Source of the DNA: Flavobacteriales bacterium
GTDB lineage: Bacteria; Bacteroidota; Bacteroidia; Flavobacteriales_D; Sanyastnellaceae
NCBI GenBank assembly: GCA_011524845.1
Contig: WTJL01000063.1
Coordinates: 4,117 to 11,340, forward strand
Reading direction: 5' to 3'
Length of the DNA: 7,224 bases
A program made the position numbers and the translations under genes. The notes below the pieces were generated by a model, which made no database searches, had not been told where the DNA came from, and was given only the letters and a program-made list of their open reading frames with translations. Numbering within the stretch: the first letter of the stretch is position 1; each line of letters starts with the position of its first letter. Of the stretch, positions 1 to 6,019 are shown in pieces.

Positions 1-1
1 C

Positions 2-601
2 GGAGCAGAAACGCGCAGCACTTGGTCACGCGCCATGTTGTCGGCCGCAACCTTGTGGGCAGCTGAAAGGACTTCGTTGCAGAAGGACTTGGCGGAGCGC
101 GGACAGGTGACGGCCCCCATCAAGGAATGGCTGACGTCCGCCGGATGCGAATGGCCTGAGGGTCGCATGCCCACAGCGGACGAAGCGGCGGATTGGTTGC
201 AGCGTCCCATGCGCATTGTGGGCATGGTGAAGAACGAAGGCCAGCCGGGAGGAGGACCGTTTTGGGTTCGAGACGAAGAATTGGGGGGCATGTGCCGACC
301 CCAAATCGTGGAAGCGGTGGAGTTCGACGCGTCCAACCAACAGATCCAAGCTTCCGCCACCCATTTCAATCCAGTGGACATGGTGTGCATTCTTGAACCG
401 GGTCAATCCCTCGCACCGTTTGTGGACGAGAAACGTTACCTCAAAGCCACCAAGCGCGTGGCAGGGGAAATGGCCCAGGTGTTGGAACATCCCGGACTGT
501 GGAACGGCGGGATGTCAGGATGGCTCACCCGTTTTGTGGAATTGCCCTCGGCATGTTTCCAGCCGGTCAAGTCTGCCTTGGATTTGATCGACCGTCACTG
601 A
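2..601 (+). CDS. DUF4301 family protein, C-terminal part (5' end outside window)
   Basis: The reading frame is open from the left edge to a TGA at 599-601, giving 199 visible residues. The first ATG (35-37) is probably internal, because no stop precedes it and the family is about 500 residues long. I assign it to DUF4301 from three remembered motifs: GMVKNEG followed by a Gly-rich GPFWV segment (nt 221-268), ATHFNPVDMVC (nt 356-388), and a C-terminal pattern of FVELP, an aromatic residue, then PVKSALDLI. The HFNPVD motif is the most distinctive. The family is found mainly in Bacteroidota and has no established function; I see no signal peptide or membrane segment in this part. It converges with the T9SS protein gene across a shared terminator, so it is not part of the lipid A operon. 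The family call is fairly secure; the function is unknown. Confidence 0.8.
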   Translation, partial: GAETRSTWSRAMLSAATLWAAERTSLQKDLAERGQVTAPIKEWLTSAGCEWPEGRMPTADEAADWLQRPMRIVGMVKNEGQPGGGPFWVRDEELGGMCRPQIVEAVEFDASNQQIQASATHFNPVDMVCILEPGQSLAPFVDEKRYLKATKRVAGEMAQVLEHPGLWNGGMSGWLTRFVELPSACFQPVKSALDLIDRH

Positions 602-631
602 CTTCCTGAACCTTACAATTAGGACCCAAGA

Positions 632-665
632 AAAGCGGCCCGAACCGGAAGGTTCGAGCCGCTTT
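632..665. terminator. Bidirectional intrinsic terminator between convergent genes
   Basis: The arms at 632-646 and 651-665 can form a 15-position stem with a single C/A mismatch (640 and 657) around a GGAA loop (647-650). The outer pairs are AAA/TTT, so each strand ends in a short U stretch (TTT on plus, TTTTCTT on minus). It lies 30 bases after the DUF4301 stop and 32 bases after the stop of the minus-strand T9SS gene, the expected place for a shared terminator of converging genes. The U tracts are short, but the stem is long and GC-rich. Confidence 0.85.
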
Positions 666-697
666 GAAAGTCGTTTCAATGTCGTGGGGCGAGCGTC

Positions 698-1975
698 TTA
701 GCGCTTCATGATGGTGATGTTCTTCACGTGGTCACCTTGGATGACGCGGAGGGCGTAGTACCCAGGGCGCTCGATGTCACGCGTTTGGAATGTGATTTCA
801 CCTTCGGCGTTCTTCACGTAGATCAAGTCTGAGCGCAACACGTTTCCAGAGAAGTCGAGGAGCTGGACGATGGCCTTTCCGTCGACGGCGTTCTCGAGGC
901 GCACAGAGATGCGGTCAGCGAACGGGTTGGGGAACGTGGTCACCTTCGTGTCGAGGATCTCAGCGCGGGCAGCCGTATCGTCCACTTCAGCGATGTACGC
1001 GGTGAACTCGAGGTTCGCTTCGATCGTGGCACCGTTCTTCTTGCAGACTCCGGCACGACCTTCGCTGTTGCTCTGCAACGCGATGCGGTTGTTTTCGAGG
1101 GCCTTGATGCCAAACATCAACTGCTGGCCCTGCTCCACGCGGATCTCGAGGGGGAGGCTCAACTGGCCGTTCTCGATGTTGCGGTCGTAGATCGTCTGAG
1201 CGTAGAGGTCCTCACCTTCGGCAGACTTGACGAAGAAGCGACCCTTGAAGCCTTCGAAAGAAGACTGGACTTGCACGGTGATGTGCTCGAGGGTGCCCTT
1301 GGAGCATGCCGTGAAGGTTTGCGTCGTGGCGTGACCGAGGCCGTTCAAACGAACGCGACCGTCGTGTCCATTCACAGCAACCTTGCACTGACCTTCCAAT
1401 GCGCGGTTCTGAGGGGCAGCGTCGCCGCGGCCTTCGTTCATGGCGTCTGCCTCGGCCAAGTCGCGAGAAGCGAAGCCAAACATGCCGGCCAACTGGCCAC
1501 GCACAGGCTCACCGTCCTTCCAGAGCGTGCCCATGGCACCTTGCTTGTAACGGAGGGCAAGAGGCTTGCCTTCAGGAGCTGTGATCTGGATCGAGTAGTT
1601 CTTTCCTTCTTTCACAGCAGCGTTGAGGTTCAACGTCATGGTCTCCTGGACCAAATCGTTCTTGCTGAAGCGAACCATGTCCACCACGTTGCCGCGGTAA
1701 TCGACGAGCTCAACAGCGTACACTGCACCTTCAGTGGCACCTTTCACAGTGATCATGGCCTGCTTGAGCTGGCCCGTGGTGCAGGCAGTAAATTCTTGGG
1801 TGATCACGCCACCTTCGAGACCCAACGTGCGGTTGTGGTCGGTGACGGTCTTGACGCAGTCGTAAGAGTACGTGGCAGCGTCGTTTTGGTTGTTTGACAA
1901 AGCGGCTTCCTGAGCGAAGAGGTTGCCAGTGATGAGGGCTGCAACAGCAGCGAGGGGGTAAATAAACTTGTTCAT
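698..1975 (-). CDS. Secreted two-repeat protein with T9SS type A sorting domain
   Basis: This encodes 425 residues starting at ATG 1975-1973. Residues 1-21 look like a Sec signal peptide: Lys3, a hydrophobic core, and a likely cut after LFA before Gln22. Two similar domains follow, roughly residues 40-170 and 197-330. Each begins with a Cys, has a second Cys in a TQxFTAC motif about 25 residues later (C40/C65 and C197/C224), and continues with GxL and beta-rich sequence; the Cys pairs may form disulfides in the periplasm or outside the cell. The last ~80 residues, from FPNPF (348-352) to the ITIMKR terminus, match the type A C-terminal domain that directs cargo through the type IX secretion system, where it is normally removed. 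No catalytic motif is visible, so binding or adhesion is only a guess. I see no clear promoter in the 68 bases upstream. Confidence 0.85.
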   Translation of the reverse strand: MNKFIYPLAAVAALITGNLFAQEAALSNNQNDAATYSYDCVKTVTDHNRTLGLEGGVITQEFTACTTGQLKQAMITVKGATEGAVYAVELVDYRGNVVDMVRFSKNDLVQETMTLNLNAAVKEGKNYSIQITAPEGKPLALRYKQGAMGTLWKDGEPVRGQLAGMFGFASRDLAEADAMNEGRGDAAPQNRALEGQCKVAVNGHDGRVRLNGLGHATTQTFTACSKGTLEHITVQVQSSFEGFKGRFFVKSAEGEDLYAQTIYDRNIENGQLSLPLEIRVEQGQQLMFGIKALENNRIALQSNSEGRAGVCKKNGATIEANLEFTAYIAEVDDTAARAEILDTKVTTFPNPFADRISVRLENAVDGKAIVQLLDFSGNVLRSDLIYVKNAEGEITFQTRDIERPGYYALRVIQGDHVKNITIMKR

Positions 1976-2043
1976 CGTTTATAGGATGAGAGGGTTGAAG
2001 ATTTTCCCCCTGTTACGCCCCTCGGTCCCAAGCGGTTACATTT

Positions 2044-2685
2044 CTACCCCAACTTTTTTTCGATTCTCAGCAATGACGGGGCTTTCGGGGCCTCTTTTTC
2101 TGGGTCGTTGGTGGCAACAACAAGGGTGGATGCCGCCTGAACATCTCCCAAAACCCCTTGCAACCAAGCGATTCCGTCGTGGTCCAAATTGCTGGCCGGT
2201 TCGTCCAAAAGAACTGCAGACGCCTGCGTCCCCAAGGCCAAGGCAAGGTTCAGCCGTTGGCGTTGTCCGGAGCTCCACAGCCGAAGGGGCACATCCTGCC
2301 CCACGCGCAATCCCGACGCGTCCAGCAACGCGTTCCATCCGAGGTTCCCTTCTCGTGGGGCGCGGAACGTCCCGTGAAAGGCGAGCATTTCGTCGAGGGT
2401 CAAATGGGAAGGCAACGACACCCAGGGCGCGGCCAGCGTGACGTGGGTCATCCATTCGTCCTCCCCGATGTCCTGACCTTGGATCTTAAACTGCAATCGG
2501 CCTTCGTCCGGGGCCACTTGTCCCGCGAGCATGGCCAGTGTTGAGCTCTTTCCAGATCCGTTTTCACCCACAAGGGCCGTGAATCCCTGGAGGGACCACA
2601 TCGCGTCCGACCAAATCACACGTGCCCCTCGCTTCAGCGTCACATGATGCGCTTGAAAGGAGGAATGGCGTGCGAGATCGGACAT
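2044..2685 (-). CDS. ABC-type ATPase subunit, orphan, following lpxA
   Basis: This is a single nucleotide-binding domain of 213 residues. Walker A is GENGSGKSS (40-48), the signature is SSGQ (138-141, replacing LSGGQ), Walker B is AVLLDEP (157-163), and the D-loop is SNLD (165-168). Where the H-loop His normally sits there is Asn193 (VVATNDP), and the Q-loop region reads LAAPW (84-88) with no obvious Gln. From memory, a similar ATPase with an AAP motif often sits beside lpxA in Bacteroidota. I chose ATG 2685-2683 because it starts 4 bases after the lpxA stop and just before the conserved fold; the frame extends to 2748, but that would overlap lpxA and adds no family sequence. No permease lies in the window, so the substrate is unknown. 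It could be an exporter subunit or a non-transport ATPase. Confidence 0.85.
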   Translation of the reverse strand: MSDLARHSSFQAHHVTLKRGARVIWSDAMWSLQGFTALVGENGSGKSSTLAMLAGQVAPDEGRLQFKIQGQDIGEDEWMTHVTLAAPWVSLPSHLTLDEMLAFHGTFRAPREGNLGWNALLDASGLRVGQDVPLRLWSSGQRQRLNLALALGTQASAVLLDEPASNLDHDGIAWLQGVLGDVQAASTLVVATNDPEKEAPKAPSLLRIEKKLG

Positions 2686-2689
2686 GGAA

Positions 2690-3484
2690 TCAGAATGGGC
2701 CTCGAATGATGCCCTTGTCGGAATGCCGGATGAACGACAGCACCACATCCTTGTCTTCAGACGTGGGAAGTTCCACCTCCGCGGCTTTCACCGCTTGCGA
2801 CATGTTGTTGTTCAACACGTACAGGGTTCGGTAAATGTCTTCGATGGCCTGGATGCGGTCGATGTCGAATCCGCGCCGACGCAACCCAATGCCGTTGATG
2901 CCGATGTAGCTGAGCGGTTCCCGTGCTGCCTTGATGTACGGGGGTACGTTTTTGCGAACCAAAGAACCGCCCGCGATGAAGGCGTGCATGCCGATTCGGA
3001 CAAACTGCTGGATGCCCACCATGCCTTCGATGATCACATGGTCCTCAATGGCCACGTGTCCCGCGACATTCACGGAATTGGCCAAAATCACATGGTTTCC
3101 AACTTGCACGTCGTGGGCAATGTGGACATAGGCCATGATCAGGCAGTCGCTTCCCACGCGGGTGACCATCTTGTCTGTGGTCGCACGGTGAATGGTCACG
3201 CACTCGCGGATGCTGGTGCGGTCGCCGATGCTCACGGTGGTGGGTTCGCCGTTGTACTTCAAGTCCTGCGAGTCCGCCCCGACCACACATCCAGGGAACA
3301 ATTTGCAGTCTCGGCCCACGGAGGTGTGCCCCAACAGGGTCGCATGGGGTCCGACCCACGTGCCGGCGCCGATGGTCACTTCAGGCCCGACAAAGGCAAA
3401 GGGCTCGACCACGACGTCGGCGCCAATCTCCGCAGAGGCGTCGACGTGCGCGAGGGGAGAGACCTGGGCAGACGCGTGAATCAT
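2690..3484 (-). CDS. lpxA: Acyl-ACP--UDP-N-acetylglucosamine O-acyltransferase (LpxA)
   Basis: LpxA transfers a 3-hydroxyacyl chain from acyl-ACP to the 3-OH of UDP-GlcNAc, the first step of lipid A synthesis, in the cytoplasm. At 264 residues it is nearly the E. coli length (262). The N-terminal two thirds show left-handed beta-helix hexapeptide repeats; the C-terminal part, after the LRRRGF segment, is helical. Key matches are GADSQDLKY (69-77), HIAHDVQVGN (121-130) with probable catalytic His124 (E. coli His125), and QQFVRIG (159-165). Gly172 aligns with E. coli Gly173 of the hydrocarbon ruler, which is compatible with a long acyl chain (inference). Its ATG overlaps the lpxC/fabZ stop as ATGA (3484-3481), suggesting translational coupling. 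The ATPase gene begins 4 bases after its stop. Confidence 0.97.
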   Translation of the reverse strand: MIHASAQVSPLAHVDASAEIGADVVVEPFAFVGPEVTIGAGTWVGPHATLLGHTSVGRDCKLFPGCVVGADSQDLKYNGEPTTVSIGDRTSIRECVTIHRATTDKMVTRVGSDCLIMAYVHIAHDVQVGNHVILANSVNVAGHVAIEDHVIIEGMVGIQQFVRIGMHAFIAGGSLVRKNVPPYIKAAREPLSYIGINGIGLRRRGFDIDRIQAIEDIYRTLYVLNNNMSQAVKAAEVELPTSEDKDVVLSFIRHSDKGIIRGPF

Positions 3485-4899
3485 GAGTCTTCTTTTGGTG
3501 CGCGGTCACGCACAATTTGGGCGAGCATCTCTGCCTCAGAGACCAATTCTCCCCGGACGTAAGCACGGCCTTTCATGTTGACCAAGCCTCGGCGAATGGG
3601 AGAGATGAGGGTGAGGTAAAAGACGACGGTGTCGCCGGGCAACACCTTCTGCTTGAATTTGACCCCATCGATTTTCATGAAGTAGGTGGAGTAGTTCTCT
3701 GGGTCCTCCACCGTCGACAGGGCAAAAATGCCGCCCACCTGGGCCATGGCTTCCACCTGCAACACGCCTGGCATCACAGGGTTGTTGGGGAAGTGGCCCT
3801 GGAAAAACGGTTCGTTCATCGTGACGTTTTTCACGCCGGTGATGCTGTGGTCGTCCATGTCCATGATGCGGTCCACCAACAAGAAGGGGTAGCGGTGCGG
3901 CAACATGGCCGTGATGTCGTTGATGTCCATCAACGAGGGACGGTCTGTGCGGAAATCGGGCAGGTCTTCCTGGTCCTTGATGGCCTTGGCCAGCTCTTTG
4001 GCGAAGGCCACGTTGGCAGCGTGACCCGGGCGTGCAGCGAGCACGTGTCCCTGAATGAACCGACCAGTGAGGGCCAAATCCCCGACGATGTCCAGCAACT
4101 TGTGGCGGGCAGGTTCGTTGTCGAACCGCAAATCCGACGTGCTCACCACCCCGGGATGTTCTGCGGACTCTGACAAGGTGTCGCGTCCCAAGGTTTGGGC
4201 GATGTCCTTCAACTCCGCCTCCGAGTACGCGCGCTCGGCGAGCACCACGGCGTTGTCCACGTCTCCACCCTTGATCAGGCCTTGCTCCGCCAAAGACGCC
4301 ACTTCTTTCAGAAACACGAAGGTTCGGCAGCTCGCAATGTCCTCCTTGAAGGATTCCAGGTTTTCGAGCCGGGCGTGCTGGGTGCCAAGGACGGGGCTGT
4401 TGTAGTCTACCATCACAGTGGCCTTAAACTCGTCCTCTTCGAGCGGGACAATGAGCATCTCGACGCCATCGTCGGTGCGGAAGCTCAAGTTCTTGCGAAC
4501 CTTGAAGAATCTGCGCGGCGCGTCCAAGGCGGTGCTTCCTGCCGATTCGAGACCTTCCATGAAGGGGAGGGCGGAGCCGTCGAGAATGGGCACTTCCGGA
4601 CCGTCCAATTCGAGGCGAGCGTTGTCGATCCCGAGGGCGTACAAAGCGGCCAGCACGTGTTCCGTGGTGTGGATGGTGGCCTCTCCGGATTTCAACGTGG
4701 TGCCTCGCCGCGTTTCACTCACGTTGGACACGTGGGCGGGAATCTCTGGGGCACCTTCCAGGTCCGTGCGGACAAAGACGTAGCCAGAATTGGCTTCGCC
4801 GGGAAGGATTCGGAGTTGGGCTTGTTCTCCTGTGTGCAGGCCGATGCCTTCAAAGGTGGCTTCGGCTGCCAAGGTGTGTTGACGGTCCGAGGAAATCAT
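3481..4899 (-). CDS. lpxC/fabZ: Bifunctional LpxC deacetylase / FabZ dehydratase fusion
   Basis: This 472-residue protein joins two enzymes. Residues 1 to about 308 are LpxC, the zinc deacetylase acting on UDP-3-O-acyl-GlcNAc, the committed lipid A step. The zinc ligands are predicted as His81 (in TTEHVLAAL), His266 and Asp270 (in RHKLLDIVGD), with Glu80 as base and His293 in the active site. Residues from about 320 onward are FabZ, 3-hydroxyacyl-ACP dehydratase, with LPHRYPFLLVDR (333-344), catalytic His369 in FFQGHFP and Glu383 in LQVEAMAQ. About a dozen residues link the two halves, with no stop or frameshift between them, so the fusion is real. Such fusions are known from Bacteroidota. 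The gene starts 37 bases after lpxD and overlaps lpxA by 4. The LpxC C-terminus is buried inside the fusion, so turnover through an E. coli-like C-terminal signal is unlikely. Confidence 0.97.
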   Translation of the reverse strand: MISSDRQHTLAAEATFEGIGLHTGEQAQLRILPGEANSGYVFVRTDLEGAPEIPAHVSNVSETRRGTTLKSGEATIHTTEHVLAALYALGIDNARLELDGPEVPILDGSALPFMEGLESAGSTALDAPRRFFKVRKNLSFRTDDGVEMLIVPLEEDEFKATVMVDYNSPVLGTQHARLENLESFKEDIASCRTFVFLKEVASLAEQGLIKGGDVDNAVVLAERAYSEAELKDIAQTLGRDTLSESAEHPGVVSTSDLRFDNEPARHKLLDIVGDLALTGRFIQGHVLAARPGHAANVAFAKELAKAIKDQEDLPDFRTDRPSLMDINDITAMLPHRYPFLLVDRIMDMDDHSITGVKNVTMNEPFFQGHFPNNPVMPGVLQVEAMAQVGGIFALSTVEDPENYSTYFMKIDGVKFKQKVLPGDTVVFYLTLISPIRRGLVNMKGRAYVRGELVSEAEMLAQIVRDRAPKEDS

Positions 4900-4904
4900 G
4901 GATG

Positions 4905-4912
4905 CAAACCTA
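4905..4912 (-). promoter_or_regulatory. Possible Bacteroidota -7 element (TAGGTTTG) before lpxC/fabZ
   Basis: In the 37-base lpxD-lpxC gap the minus strand reads TAGGTTTG, an exact match to the Bacteroidota consensus TAnnTTTG. It ends 5 bases before the lpxC ATG, so transcription from it would give a leaderless or nearly leaderless mRNA. No TTTG box lies at the expected spacing upstream, which weakens the call; an eight-base match can occur by chance. Confidence 0.2.
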
Positions 4913-4936
4913 CGTCACCCCTTTGAAAGGTCGACG

Positions 4937-5995
4937 TTACAATCCGCGCTCTGCTTCCTTCGTTTGGAGGGCCTCTTCAATGGCCTCCAACCGCTCGCTG
5001 AGCGGCATGCGTGCCAGACGACGCAGGGCAATCTGGAATTTCTGGAACTGCTTGACCGGGACGGCAGGGTTGCCTTGGTACGTCTGACCTTCCTGAATCA
5101 AGCTGGCAGACACCCCGGACTTCGCAGCGATGCGGCTTCCGTTGGCCACCGTGAGGTGTCCTCCGATGCCCACTTGGCCGCCAATCATGCACCTCGACCC
5201 AATGGTGGTCGACCCCGCAATGCCGGTTTGGGCTGCAATGACCGTGGCTTCGCCGATGACCACGTTGTGGGCGACCTGGATCAGATTGTCGAGCTTGCAC
5301 CCGTTTTTCAGCACGGTGCTGCCGAGGGTCGCGCGGTCGATGGTGGTCATGGCCCCCACGTCGCAGTTGTCCTCGATCACAACATTGCCCGTCTGGGGCA
5401 CCTTGGCGTAAGTGCCGTCCTCCTTGGGGGCAAACCCAAATCCATCGGACCCCACAATCGTACCTGCCTGAAGCGTGCACCGACGGCCGATGACGCAGCG
5501 GTCCAGCACGCGCACGCCGCTGTGCAACACGGTGTCTTGATCAATGCGCACGTCCCGTCCAACGTGCACATGGGCGTGCAATTCGACGCGGTCGCCGACG
5601 ACGGCCCCACGCTCCACCACCACGCCCGGACCGACGAAACACCCTTCGCCGAGGGTCGCTTCTTCGTCCACCACCGCAGTAGGGTGAATGCCTTCTTGGC
5701 GCTTGAGGATGGCGTCGTAGGCTTCAAGCAACCGTGCAAAGGCACGGTAGGGGTCTTCCACGCGCAACAACGTGAGGTCTTGGGGCAGGTCTTGACTGGG
5801 TTCGAAGGTTTCTGCGACGATCACAATGCTTGCCTCCGTGCTGTAGATGAACCGTTCGTACTCGGGATTGGATAGAAACGAGACAGAGCCTGGGCCGGCG
5901 GACTCGATTTTGGCCAAACGACGAACGCGGACCTCAGGGTTGCCCACCACACGACCGTTCAAGAGCACGGCCAATTCGGAAGCTGTCTGTTGCAT
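4937..5995 (-). CDS. lpxD: UDP-3-O-acylglucosamine N-acyltransferase (LpxD)
   Basis: LpxD adds the second hydroxyacyl chain to the 2-amino group freed by LpxC, giving UDP-2,3-diacylglucosamine. The 352 residues match the family (E. coli 341). The order of parts is an N-terminal uridine-binding domain (about 1-100, with SFLSNPEY at 39-46), a hexapeptide-repeat left-handed beta-helix (about 103-320) and a C-terminal helix. GSDGFGFAP (182-190) and QVAHNVVIGE (240-249) are diagnostic; His243 is the predicted catalytic base, matching E. coli His239. The YQGNPAVPVKQF segment near the C-terminus is also typical. The gene starts 24 bases after the aroB stop and is followed 37 bases later by lpxC/fabZ. 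The order lpxD, fabZ, lpxA is the same as in E. coli, with lpxC added in front of fabZ. Confidence 0.97.
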   Translation of the reverse strand: MQQTASELAVLLNGRVVGNPEVRVRRLAKIESAGPGSVSFLSNPEYERFIYSTEASIVIVAETFEPSQDLPQDLTLLRVEDPYRAFARLLEAYDAILKRQEGIHPTAVVDEEATLGEGCFVGPGVVVERGAVVGDRVELHAHVHVGRDVRIDQDTVLHSGVRVLDRCVIGRRCTLQAGTIVGSDGFGFAPKEDGTYAKVPQTGNVVIEDNCDVGAMTTIDRATLGSTVLKNGCKLDNLIQVAHNVVIGEATVIAAQTGIAGSTTIGSRCMIGGQVGIGGHLTVANGSRIAAKSGVSASLIQEGQTYQGNPAVPVKQFQKFQIALRRLARMPLSERLEAIEEALQTKEAERGL

Positions 5996-6019
5996 GCGAG
6001 ATGAATCTTCGTTTCTCAG

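Noticed and set aside
26..490. Minus-strand open frame opposite the DUF4301 gene
   Set aside because: The plus strand carries conserved DUF4301 motifs through the same region; the antisense frame is His/Arg-rich noise.
1271..1897. Plus-strand open frame of 208 codons opposite the T9SS protein
   Set aside because: The minus-strand reading has a signal peptide, repeats and sorting domain; the plus-strand one has nothing recognisable.
1976..2043. Terminator after the ABC ATPase gene or promoter for the T9SS gene
   Set aside because: Only a four-pair hairpin with one G-U pair and no U tract could be drawn, and no TAnnTTTG-like box was found, so neither is supported.
2686..2748. N-terminal extension of the ABC ATPase to 2748
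   Set aside because: It would overlap the end of lpxA by about 59 bases and adds 21 residues unlike the family; ATG 2685 fits the operon spacing.
2684..3562. Plus-strand open frame of 292 codons opposite lpxA
   Set aside because: Same situation: antisense to a motif-confirmed LpxA, low-complexity His/Asp/Val-rich translation.
4195..4926. Plus-strand open frames opposite lpxC/fabZ (also 3517-4173)
   Set aside because: Both are shadows of the fusion gene and have no recognisable domain.
4898..5875. Long plus-strand open frame of 325 codons opposite lpxD
   Set aside because: It lies wholly antisense to a clear LpxD, has a His/Val/Ala-rich composition typical of GC-rich antisense frames and shows no family motif.
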